NCBI GenBank assembly: GCA_034359265.1 | Contig: CP136896.1 | Coordinates: 35,764,001-35,828,000 of the forward strand | Length of the DNA: 64,000 nt | Direction of reading: 5' to 3' | Source: Canna indica | Lineage: Eukaryota; Streptophyta; Magnoliopsida; Zingiberales; Cannaceae | Shown: in pieces, positions 32,710 through 45,065 of the stretch | Layout of the letters: each line of letters starts with the position of its first letter | Numbering within the stretch: position 1 is the first letter of the stretch | Made by a program: the position numbers and the translations under genes | The notes under the pieces: model-generated | Databases searched by the model: none | What the model saw: only the letters and a program-made list of their open reading frames with translations | What the model was told of the DNA's origin: nothing

Positions 32710-35700
32710 TTAGTCTGTAAAAAATAACTCGATTAACAACTTCTCCCATCGCAGTGAATGTTCTGGAGTCGCTCGGTACTCAGATTACTGGGCGTTTCGA
32801 GCTGATACCCCGAAGTTCAATCAGTCGGCATCGTTCAAGATCTATTCGAAAAATCATGCAATTCTTTGCATTAGTCTGTCAAAAATAACTCGATTAACAA
32901 CTTCTCCCATCATAGTTAATGTTCTGGAGTCGCTCGGGACTCAGATTACAGGGCATTTCGAGCCGATACCCCGAAGTTCAATCAGTTGGCTTCGTTCAAG
33001 ATTCTATTCGAAAAATCGTGCAATTCTGTGCATTAGTCTATCAAAAATAACTCGATTAACAACTTCTCCCATCGCAGTGAATGTTCTGGAGTCGCTCGGT
33101 ACTCAGATTACTGGGCGTTTCGAGCTGATACCCCGAAGTTCAATCAGTCGGCATCGTTCAAGATCTATTAGAAAAATCATGCAATTCTTTGCATTAGTCT
33201 GTCAAAAATAACTCGATTAACAACTTCTCCCATCACAGTGAATGTTCTGGAGTCGCTCGGGACTCAGATTACAGGGCGTTTCGAGCCGATACCCCGAAGT
33301 TCAATCAGTCTGCTTCGTTCAAGATTCTATTCGAAAAATAGTGCAATTCTGTGCATTAGTCTGTCGAGAATAACTCGATTAACAACTTCTCCCATCGCAG
33401 TGAATGTTTTGGAGTCGCTCGGTACTCAGATTACTGGGCGTTTCAAGCCGATACCCCGAAGTTCAATCAGTCGGCTTCGTTCAAAATCAATTCGAAAAAT
33501 CATGCAATTATGTGCATTAGTCTGTCAAAAATAACTCGATTAACAACTTCTCCCATCGCAGTGAATGTTCTGGAGTCGCTCGGTACTAAGATTACTGGGC
33601 GTTTCGAGCTGATACCCCGAAGTTCAATCAGTCGGCATCGTTCAAGATCTATTCGAAAAATCATGCAATTCTTTGCATTAGTCTGTCAAAAATAACTCGA
33701 TTAACAACTTCTCCCATCATAGTTAATGTTCTGGAGTCGCTCGGGACTCAGATTACAGGGGGTTTCGAGCCGATACCCCGAATTTCAATCAGTCGGCTTC
33801 GTTCAAGATTCTATTCGAAAAATCGTGTAATTCTGTGCATTAGTCTATAAAAAATAACTCGATTAACAACTTCTCCCATCGCAGTGAATGTTCTGGAGTC
33901 GCTCGGTACTCAGATTACTGGGCGTTTCGAGCTGATACCCCGAAGTTCAATCAGTCGGCATCGTTCAAGATCTATTCGAAAAATCATGCAATTCTTTGCA
34001 TTAGTCTGTCAAAAATAACTCGATTAACAACTTCTCCCATCACAGTGAATGTTCTGGAGTCGCTCGGGACTCAGATTACAGGGCGTTTCGAGCCGATACC
34101 CCGAAGTTTAATCAGTCGGCATCGTTCAAGATCTATTCGAAAAATCATGCAATTCTTTGCATTAGTCTGTCAAAAATAACTCGATTAACAACTTCTCCCA
34201 TCATAGTTAATGTTCTGGAGTCGCTCGGGACTCAGATTACAGGACGTTTCGAGCCGATACCCCGAAGTTCAATCAGTCTGCTTCGTTCAAGATTCTATTC
34301 GAAAAATCGTGCAATTCTGTGCATTAGTCTGTCGAGAATAACTCGATTAACAACTTCTCCCATCGCAGTGAATGTTTTGGAGTCGCTCGGTACTCAGATT
34401 ACTGGGCGTTTCAAGCCGATACCCCGAAGTTCAATCAGTCGGCTTCATTCAAAATCAATTCGAAAAATCATGCAATTATGTGCATTAGTCTGTCAAAAAT
34501 AACTCGATTAACAACTTCTCCCATCGCAGTGAATGTTCTGGAGTCGCTCGGTACTAAGATTACTGGGCATTTCGAGCTGAAACCCCGAAGTTCAATCAGT
34601 CGGCATCGTTCAAGATCTATTCGAAAAATCATGCAATTCTTTGCATTAGTCTGTCAAAAATAACTCGATTAACAACTTCTCCCATCATAGTTAATGTTCT
34701 GGAGTCGCTCGGGACTCAGATTACAGGGGGTTTCGAGCCGATACCCCAAATTTCAATCAGTCGGCTTCGTTCAAGATTCTATTCGAAAAATCGTGTAATT
34801 CTGTGCATTAGTTTGTAAAAAATAACTCGATTAACAACTTCTCCCATCGCAGTGAATGTTCTGGAGTCGCTCGGTACTCAGATTACTGGGCGTTTCGAGC
34901 TGATACCCCGAAGTTCAATCAGTCGGCATCGTTCAAGATCTATTCGAAAAATCATGCAATTCTTTGCATTAGTCTGTCAAAAATAACTCGATTAACAACT
35001 TCTCCCATCACAGTGAATGTTCTGGAGTCGCTCGGGACTCAGATTACAGGGCGTTTCGAGCCGATACCCCGAAGTTTAATCAGTCGGCATCGTTCAAGAT
35101 CTATTCGAAAAATCATGCAATTCTTTGCATTAGTCTGTCAAAAATAACTCGATTAACAACTTCTCCCATCATAGTTAATGTTCTGGAGTCGCTCGGGACT
35201 CAGATTACAGGGCGTTTCGAGCCGATACCCCGAAGTTCAATCAGTTGGCTTCGTTCAAGATTCTATTCGAAAAATCGTGCAATTCTGTGCATTAGTCTGT
35301 CAAAAATAACTCGATTAACAACTTCTCCCATCGCAGTGAATGTTCTGGAGTCGCTCGGTACTCAGATTACTGGATGTTTCGAGCTGATACCCCGAAGTTC
35401 AATCAGTCGGCATCGTTCAAGATCTATTAGAAAAATCATGCAAATCTTTGCATTAGTCTGTCAAAAATTACTCGATTAACAACTTCTCCCATCACAGTGA
35501 ATGTTCTGGAGTCGCTCGGGACTCAGATTACAGGGCGTTTCGAGCCGATACCCCGAAGTTCAATCAGTCTGCTTCGTTCAAGATTCTATTCGAAAAATAG
35601 TGCAATTCTGTGCATTAGTCTGTCGAGAATAACTCGATTAACAACTTCTCCCATCGCAGTGAATGTTCTGGAGTCGCTCGATACTCAGATTACTGGGCGT

Positions 35701-38700
35701 TTCAAGCCGATACCCCGAAGTTTAATCAGTCGGCTTCGTTCAAAATCAATTCGAAAAATCATGCAATTATGTGCATTAGTCTGTCAAAAATAACTCGATT
35801 AACAACTTCTCCCATCGCAGTGAATGTTCTGGAGTCGCTCGGTACTCAGATTACTGGGCGTTTCGAGCTGATACCCCGAAGTTCAATCAGTCGGCATCGT
35901 TCAAGATCTATTCGAAAAATCATGCAATTCTTTGCATTAGTCTGTCAAAAATAACTCGATTAACAACTTCTCCCATCATAGTTAATGTTCTGGAGTCGCT
36001 CGGGACTCAGATTACAGGGCATTTCGAGCCGATACCCCGAAGTTCAATCAGTTGGCTTCGTTCAAGATTCTATTCGAAAAATCGTGCAATTCTGTGCATT
36101 AGTCTATCAAAAATAACTCGATTAACAACTTCTCCCATCGCAGTGAATGTTCTGGAGTCGCTCGGTACTCAGATTACTGGGCGTTTCGAGCTGATACCCC
36201 GAAGTTCAATCAGTCGGCATCGTTCAAGATCTATTAGAAAAATCATGCAATTCTTTGCATTAGTCTGTCAAAAATAACTCGATTAACAACTTCTCCCATC
36301 ACAGTGAATGTTCTGGAGTCGCTCGGGACTCAGATTACAGGGCGTTTCGAGCCGATACCCCGAAGTTCAATCAGTCTGCTTCGTTCAAGATTCTATTCGA
36401 AAAATAGTGCAATTCTGTGCATTAGTCTGTCGAGAATAACTCGATTAACAACTTCTCCCATCGCAGTGAATGTTTTGGAGTCGCTCGGTACTCAGATTAC
36501 TGGGCGTTTCAAGCCGATACCCCGAAGTTCAATCAGTCGGCTTCGTTCAAAATCAATTCGAAAAATCATGCAATTATGTGCATTAGTCTGTCAAAAATAA
36601 CTCGATTAACAACTTCTCCCATCGCAGTGAATGTTCTGGAGTCGCTCGGTACTAAGATTACTGGGCGTTTCGAGCTGATACCCCGAAGTTCAATCAGTCG
36701 GCATCGTTCAAGATCTATTCGAAAAATCATGCAATTCTTTGCATTAGTCTGTCAAAAATAACTCGATTAACAACTTCTCCCATCATAGTTAATGTTCTGG
36801 AGTCGCTCGGGACTCAGATTACAGGGGGTTTCGAGCCGATACCCCGAATTTCAATCAGTCGGCTTCGTTCAAGATTCTATTCGAAAAATCGTGTAATTCT
36901 GTGCATTAGTCTATAAAAAATAACTCGATTAACAACTTCTCCCATCGCAGTGAATGTTCTGGAGTCGCTCGGTACTCAGATTACTGGGCGTTTCGAGCTG
37001 ATACCCCGAAGTTCAATCAGTCGGCATCGTTCAAGATCTATTCGAAAAATCATGCAATTCTTTGCATTAGTCTGTCAAAAATAACTCGATTAACAACTTC
37101 TCCCATCACAGTGAATGTTCTGGAGTCGCTCGGGACTCAGATTACAGGGCGTTTCGAGCCGATACCCCGAAGTTTAATCAGTCGGCATCGTTCAAGATCT
37201 ATTCGAAAAATCATGCAATTCTTTGCATTAGTCTGTCAAAAATAACTCGATTAACAACTTCTCCCATCATAGTTAATGTTCTGGAGTCGCTCGGGACTCA
37301 GATTACAGGACGTTTCGAGCCGATACCCCGAAGTTCAATCAGTCTGCTTCGTTCAAGATTCTATTCGAAAAATCGTGCAATTCTGTGCATTAGTCTGTCG
37401 AGAATAACTCGATTAACAACTTCTCCCATCGCAGTGAATGTTTTGGAGTCGCTCGGTACTCAGATTACTGGGCGTTTCAAGCCGATACCCCGAAGTTCAA
37501 TCAGTCGGCTTCATTCAAAATCAATTCGAAAAATCATGCAATTATGTGCATTAGTCTGTCAAAAATAACTCGATTAACAACTTCTCCCATCGCAGTGAAT
37601 GTTCTGGAGTCGCTCGGTACTAAGATTACTGGGCATTTCGAGCTGAAACCCCGAAGTTCAATCAGTCGGCATCGTTCAAGATCTATTCGAAAAATCATGC
37701 AATTCTTTGCATTAGTCTGTCAAAAATAACTCGATTAACAACTTCTCCCATCATAGTTAATGTTCTGGAGTCGCTCGGGACTCAGATTACAGGGGGTTTC
37801 GAGCCGATACCCCAAATTTCAATCAGTCGGCTTCGTTCAAGATTCTATTCGAAAAATCGTGTAATTCTGTGCATTAGTTTGTAAAAAATAACTCGATTAA
37901 CAACTTCTCCCATCGCAGTGAATGTTCTGGAGTCGCTCGGTACTCAGATTACTGGGCGTTTCGAGCTGATACCCCGAAGTTCAATCAGTCGGCATCGTTC
38001 AAGATCTATTCGAAAAATCATGCAATTCTTTGCATTAGTCTGTCAAAAATAACTCGATTAACAACTTCTCCCATCACAGTGAATGTTCTGGAGTCGCTCG
38101 GGACTCAGATTACAGGGCGTTTCGAGCCGATACCCCGAAGTTTAATCAGTCGGCATCGTTCAAGATCTATTCGAAAAATCATGCAATTCTTTGCATTAGT
38201 CTGTCAAAAATAACTCGATTAACAACTTCTCCCATCATAGTTAATGTTCTGGAGTCGCTCGGGACTCAGATTACAGGGCGTTTCGAGCCGATACCCCGAA
38301 GTTCAATCAGTTGGCTTCGTTCAAGATTCTATTCGAAAAATCGTGCAATTCTGTGCATTAGTCTGTCAAAAATAACTCGATTAACAACTTCTCCCATCGC
38401 AGTGAATGTTCTGGAGTCGCTCGGTACTCAGATTACTGGATGTTTCGAGCTGATACCCCGAAGTTCAATCAGTCGGCATCGTTCAAGATCTATTAGAAAA
38501 ATCATGCAAATCTTTGCATTAGTCTGTCAAAAATTACTCGATTAACAACTTCTCCCATCACAGTGAATGTTCTGGAGTCGCTCGGGACTCAGATTACAGG
38601 GCGTTTCGAGCCGATACCCCGAAGTTCAATCAGTCTGCTTCGTTCAAGATTCTATTCGAAAAATAGTGCAATTCTGTGCATTAGTCTGTCGAGAATAACT

Positions 38701-38975
38701 CGATTAACAACTTCTCCCATCGCAGTGAATGTTCTGGAGTCGCTCGATACTCAGATTACTGGGCGTTTCAAGCCGATACCCCGAAGTTTAATCAGTCGGC
38801 TTCGTTCAAAATCAATTCGAAAAATCATGCAATTATGTGCATTAGTCTGTCAAAAATAACTCGATTAACAACTTCTCCCATCGCAGTGAATGTTCTGGAG
38901 TCGCTCGGTACTCAGATTACTGGGCGTTTCGAGCTGATACCCCGAAGTTCAATCAGTCGGCATCGTTCAAGATCT
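32710..38975 (+). repeat. HOR block, 19-monomer unit (3,066 bp), two copies
   Basis: Every private variant I checked in copy one recurs 3,066 bases later: CTATCAAAAATAAC (33038 and 36104), GTACTAAGATTAC (about 33,584 and 36,650), CAGGGGGTTTCG, CTATAAAAAATAAC (about 33,844 and 36,910), CAGGACGTTTCG (about 34,240 and 37,306), GAGCTGAAACCCCG, GTTTGTAAAAAATAAC (about 34,811 and 37,877), TGGATGTTTCG and GCAAATCTTTGC (about 35,440 and 38,506). I found no difference among these sites between the copies, so this is one of the youngest duplications in the window. Confidence 0.88.
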
Positions 38976-41425
38976 ATTAGAAAAATCATGCAATTCTTTG
39001 AATTAGTCTGTCAAAAATAACTCGATTAACAACTTCTCCCATCACAGTGAATGTTCTGGAGTCGCCCGGGACTCAGATTACAGGGCGTTTCGAGCCGATA
39101 CCCCGAAGTTCAATCAGTCGGCCTCGTTCAAAATCAATTCGAAAAATCGTGCAATTCTTTGCATTAGTCTGTCAAAAATAACTCGATTAACAACTTCTCC
39201 CATCACAGTGAATGTTCTGGAGTCGCTCGGGACTCAGATTACAGGGCGTTTCGAGTCGATACCCCGAAGTTTAATCAGTCGGCATCGTTCAAGATCTATT
39301 CGAAAAATCATGCAATTCTTTGCATTAGTCTGTCAAAAATAACTCGATTAACAACTTCTCCCATCGTAGTTAATGTTCTGGAGTCGCTCGGGACTCAGAT
39401 TACAGGGCGTTTCGAGCCGATACCCCGAAGTTCAATCAGTTGGCTTCGTTCAAGATTCTATTCGAAAAATCGTGCAATTCTGTGCATTAGTCTGTCAAAA
39501 ATAACTCGATTAACAACTTCTCCCATCGCAGTGAATGTTCTGGAGTCGCTCGGTACTCAGATTACTGGATGTTTCGAGCTGATACCCCGAAGTTCAATCA
39601 GTCGGCATCGTTCAAGATCTATTAGAAAAATCATGCAATTCTTTGCATTAGTCTGTCAAAAATTACTCGATTAACAACTTCTCCCATCACAGTGAATGTT
39701 CTGGAGTCGCTCGGGACTCAGATTACAGGGCGTTTCGAGCCGATACCCCGAAGTTCAATCAGTCTGCTTCGTTCAAGATTCTATTCGAAAAATAGTGCAA
39801 TTCTGTGCATTAGTCTGTCGAGAATAACTCGATTAACAACTTCTCCCATCGCAGTGAATGTTCTGGAGTCGCTCGATACTCAGATTACTGGGCGTTTCAA
39901 GCCGATACCCCGAAGTTTAATCAGTCGGCTTCGTTCAAAATCAATTCGAAAAATCATGCAATTATGTGCATTAGTCTGTCAAAAATAACTCGATTAACAA
40001 CTTCTCCCATCGCAGTGAATGTTCTGGAGTCGCTCGGTACTCAGATTACTGGGCGTTTCGAGCTGATACCCCGAAGTTCAATCAGTCGGCATCGTTCAAG
40101 ATCTATTAGAAAAATCATGCAATTCTTTGAATTAGTCTGTCAAAAATAACTCGATTAACAACTTCTCCCATCACAGTGAATGTTCTGGAGTCGCTCGGGA
40201 CTCAGATTACAGGGCGTTTCGAGCCGATACCCCGAAGTTCAATCAGTCGGCCTCGTTCAAAATCAATTTGAAAAATCGTGCAATTCTTTGCATTAGTCTG
40301 TCAAAAATAACTCGATTAACAACTTCTCCCATCACAGTGAATGTTCTGGAGTCGCTCGGGACTCAGATTACAGGGCGTTTCGAGTCGATACCCCGAAGTT
40401 TAATCAGTCGGCATCCTTCAAGATCTATTCGAAAAATCATGCAATTCTTTGCATTAGTCTGTCAAAAATAACTCGATTAACAACTTCTCCCATCGTAGTT
40501 AATGTTCTGGAGTCGCTCGGGACTCAGATTACAGGGCGTTTCGAGCCGATACCCCGAAGTTCAATCAGTTGGCTTCGTTCAAGATTCTATTCGAAAAATC
40601 GTGCAATTCTGTGCATTAGTCTGTCAAAAATAACTCGATTAACAACTTCTCCCATCGCAGTGAATGTTCTGGAGTCGCTCGGTACTCAGATTACTGGATG
40701 TTTCGAGCTGATACCCCGAAGTTCAATCAGTCGGCATCGTTCAAGATCTATTAGAAAAATCATGCAATTCTTTGCATTAGTCTGTCAAAAATTACTCGAT
40801 TAACAACTTCTCCCATCACAGTGAATGTTCTGGAGTCGCTCGGGACTCAGATTACAGGGCGTTTCGAGCCGATACCCCGAAGTTCAATCAGTCTGCTTCG
40901 TTCAAGATTCTATTCGAAAAATAGTGCAATTCTGTGCATTAGTCTGTCGAGAATAACTCGATTAACAACTTCTCCCATCGCAGTGAATGTTCTGGAGTCG
41001 CTCGGTACTCAGATTACTGGGCGTTTCAAGCCGATACCCCGAAGTTTAATCAGTCGGCTTCGTTCAAAATCAATTCGAAAAATCATGCAATTATGTGCAT
41101 TAGTCTGTCAAAAATAACTCGATTAACAACTTCTCCCATCGCAGTGAATGTTCTGGAGTCGCTCGGTACTCAGATTACTGGGCGTTTCGAGCTGATACCC
41201 CGAAGTTCAATCAGTCGGCATCGTTCAAGATCTATTAGAAAAATCATGCAATTCTTTGCATTAGTCTGTCAAAAATAATTCGATTAACAACTTCTCCCAT
41301 CACAGTGAATGTTCTGGAGTCGCTCGGGACTCAGATTACAGGGCGTTTCGAGCCGATACCCCGAAGTTCAATCAGTCGGCCTCGTTCAAAATCAATTCGA
41401 AAAATCGTGCAATTCTTTGCATTAT
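38075..41425 (+). repeat. HOR block, 7-monomer unit (1,129 bp), about three copies
   Basis: Shift 1,129 is shown by TGGATGTTTCGAGCTG (about 38,437, 39,566, 40,695), CAAAAATTACTCG (about 38,529, 39,658, 40,787), CGGCCTCG (about 39,120, 40,249, 41,378), GAGTCGATACC and CATCGTAGTTAATG (copies one and two). The leftmost copy overlaps the end of the 19-mer block, so the 7-mer expansion grew from its right flank. Confidence 0.87.
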
Positions 41426-44400
41426 TCTGTCAAAAATAACTCGATTAACAACTTCTCCCATCACAGTGAATGTTCTGGAGTCGCTCGGGACTCAGATTAC
41501 AGGGCGTTTCGAGCCGATACCCCGAAGTTCAATCAGTCGGCATCGTTCAAGATCTATTCGAAAAATCATGCTATTCTTTGCATTAGTCTGTCAAAAATAA
41601 CTCGATTAACAACTTCTCCCATCATAGTTAATGTTCTGGAGTCGCTCGGGACTGAGATTAGAGGGCGTTTCGAGCCGATACCACGAATTTCAATCAGTCG
41701 GCTTCGTTCAAGATTCTATTCGAAAAATCATGTAATTCTGTGCATTAGTCTGTAAAAAATATCTCGATTAACAACTTCTCCCATCGCAGTGAATGTTCTG
41801 GAGTCGCTCGGTACTCAGATTACTGGGCGTTTCGAGCTGATACCCCGAAGTTCAATCAGTCGGCATCGTTCAAGATCTATTCGAAAAATCATGCAATTCT
41901 TTGCATTAGTCTGTCAAAAATAACTCGATTAACAACTTCTCCCATCACAGTGAATGTTCTGGAGTCGCTCGGGACTCAGATTACAGGGCGTTTCGAGCCG
42001 ATACCCCGAAGTTCAATCAGTTGGCTTCGTTCAAGATTCTATTCGAAAAATCGTGCAATTCTATGCATTAGTCTGTCAAAAATAACTCGATTAACAACTT
42101 CTCCCATCGCAGTGAATGTTCTGGAGTCGCTCGGTACTCAGATTACTGGGCGTTTCGAGCTGATACCCCGAAGTTCAATCAGTCGGTATCGTTCAAGATC
42201 TATTCGAAAAATCATGCAATTCTTTGCATTAGTCTGTCAAAAATAACTCGATTAACAACTTCTCCCATCATAGTTAATGTTCTGGAGTCGCTCGGGACTC
42301 AGATTACAGGGCGTTTCGAGCCGATACCCCGAATTTCAATCAGTCGGCTTCGTTCAAGATTCTATTCGAAAAATCGTGTAATTCTGTGCATTAGTCTGTA
42401 AAAAATAACTCGATTAACAACTTCTCCCGTCGCAGTGAATGTTCTGGAGTCGCTCGGTACTCAGATTACTGGGCGTTTCGAGCTGATACCCCGAAGTTCA
42501 ATCAGTCGGCATCGTTCAAGATCTATTCGAAAAATCATGCAATTCTTTGCATTAGTCTGTCAAAAATAACTCGATTAACAACTTCTCCCATCACAGTGAA
42601 TGTTCTGGAGTCGCTCGGGACTCAGATTACAGGGCGTTTCGAGCCGATACCCCGAAGTTTAATCAGTCGGCATCGTTCAAGATCTATTCGAAAAATCATG
42701 CAATTCTTTGCATTAGTCTGTCAAAAATAACTCGATTAACAACTTCTCCCATCATAGTTAATGTTCTGGAGTCGCTCGGGACTCAGATTACAGGGCGTTT
42801 CGAGCCGATACCCTGAAGTTCAATCAGTTGGCTTCGTTCAAGATTCTATTCGAAAAATCGTGCAATTCTGTGCATTAGTCTGTCAAAAATAACTCGATTA
42901 ACAACTTCTCCCATCGCAGTGAATGTTCTGGAGTCGCTCGGTACTCAGATTACTGGGCGTTTTGAGCTGATACCCCGTAGTTCAATCAGTCGGCATCGTT
43001 CAAGATCTATTAGAAAAATCATGCAATTCTTTGCATTAGTCTGTCAAAAATAACTCGATTAACAACTTCTCCCATCACAGTGAATGTTCTGGAGTCGCTC
43101 GGGACTCAGATTACAGGGCGTTTCGAGCCGATACCCCGAAGTTCAATCAGTCTGCTTCGTTCAAGATTCTATTCGAAAAATAGTGCAATTCTGTGCATTA
43201 GTCTGTCGAGAATAACTCGATTAACAACTTCTCCCATCGCAGTGAATGTTCTGGAGTCGCTCGGTACTCAGATTACTGGGCGTTTCAAGCCGATACCCCG
43301 AAGTTTAATCAGTCGGCTTCGTTCAAAATCAATTCGAAAAATCATGCAATTATGTGCATTAGTCTGTCAAAAATAACTCGATTAACAACTTCTCCCATCG
43401 CAGTGAATGTTCTGGAGTCGCTCGGTACTCAGATTACTGGGCGTTTCGAGCTGATACCCCAAAGTTCAATCAGTCGACATCGTTCAAGATCTATTAGAAA
43501 AATCATGCAATTCTTTGCATTAGTCTGTCAAAAATAACTCGATTAACAACTTCTCCCATCACAGTGAATGTTCTGGAGTCGCTCGGGACTCAGATTACAG
43601 GGCGTTTCGAGCCGATACCCCGAAGTTCAATCAGTCGGCCTCGTTCAAAATCAATTCGAAAAATCGTGCAATTCTTTGCATTATTCTGTCAAAAATAACT
43701 CGATTAACAACTTCTCCCATCACAGTGAATGTTCTGGAGTCGCTCGGGACTCAGATTACAGGGCGTTTCGAGCCGATACCCCGAAGTTCAATCAGTCGGC
43801 ATCGTTCAAGATCTATTCGAAAAATCATGCAATTCTTTGCATTAGTCTGTCAAAAATAACTCGATTAACAACTTCTCCCATCATAGTTAATGTTCTGGAG
43901 TCGCTCGGGACTGAGATTAGAGGGCGTTTCGAGCCGATACCCCGAATTTCAATCAGTCGGCTTCGTTCAAGATTCTATTCGAAAAATCATGTAATTCTGT
44001 GCATTAGTCTGTAAAAAATATCTCGATTAACAACTTCTCCCATCGCAGTGAATGTTCTGGAGTCGCTCGGTACTCAGATTACTGGGCGTTTCGAGCTGAT
44101 ACCCCGAAGTTCAATCAGTCGGCATCGTTCAAGATCTATTCGAAAAATCATGCAATTCTTTGCATTAGTCTGTCAAAAATAACTCGATTAACAACTTCTC
44201 CCATCACAGTGAATGTTCTGGAGTCGCTCGGGACTCAGATTACAGGGCGTTTCGAGCCGATACCCCGAAGTTCAATCAGTTGGCTTCGTTCAAGATTCTA
44301 TTCGAAAAATCGTGCAATTCTATGCATTAGTCTGTCAAAAATAACTCGATTAACAACTTCTCCCATCGCAGTGAATGTTCTGGAGTCGCTCGGTACTCAG

Positions 44401-45065
44401 ATTACTGGGCGTTTCGAGCTGATACCCCGAAGTTCAATCAGTCGGCATCGTTCAAGATCTATTCGAAAAATCATGCAATTCTTTGCATTAGTCTGTCAAA
44501 AATAACTCGATTAACAACTTCTCCCATCATAGTTAATGTTCTGGAGTCGCTCGGGACTCAGATTACAGGGCGTTTCGAGCCGATACCCCGAATTTCAATT
44601 AGTCGGCTTCGTTCAAGATTCTATTCGAAAAATCGTGTAATTCTGTGCATTAGTCTGTAAAAAATAACTCGATTAACAACTTCTCCCATCGCAGTGAATG
44701 TTCTGGAGTCGCTCGGTACTCAGATTACTGGGCGTTTCGAGCTGATACCCCGAAGTTCAATCAGTCGGCATCGTTCAAGATCTATTCGAAAAATCATGCA
44801 ATTCTTTGCATTAGTCTGTCAAAAATAACTCGATTAACAACTTCTCCCATCACAGTGAATGTTCTGGAGTCGCTCGGGACTCAGATTATAGGGCGTTTCG
44901 AGGCGATACCCCGAACTTTAATCAGTCGGCATCGTTCAAGATCTATTCGAAAAATCATGCAATTCTTTGCATTAGTCTGTCAAAAATAACTCGATTAACA
45001 ACTTCTCCCATCATAGTTAATGTTGTGGAGTCGCTCGGGACTCAGATTACAGGGCGTTTCGAGCT
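40550..45065 (+). repeat. HOR block, 14-monomer unit (2,259 bp), two copies
   Basis: Shared markers at shift 2,259: GATTAGAGGG (about 41,656 and 43,915), GTAAAAAATATCTCG (about 41,755 and 44,014), TTCTATGCATTAG (about 42,060 and 44,319) and the CGGCCTCG/TTGCATTATTC monomer (about 41,380 and 43,639). Copies differ at several sites (CCACGAATTTC, ATGCTATTC, CTCCCGTCGCAG in copy one; CCCAAAGTTC and GAGGCGATACCCCGAAC in copy two), so this pair is older than the 19-mer pair. The left edge is uncertain because the flanking 7-mers are similar. Confidence 0.82.
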
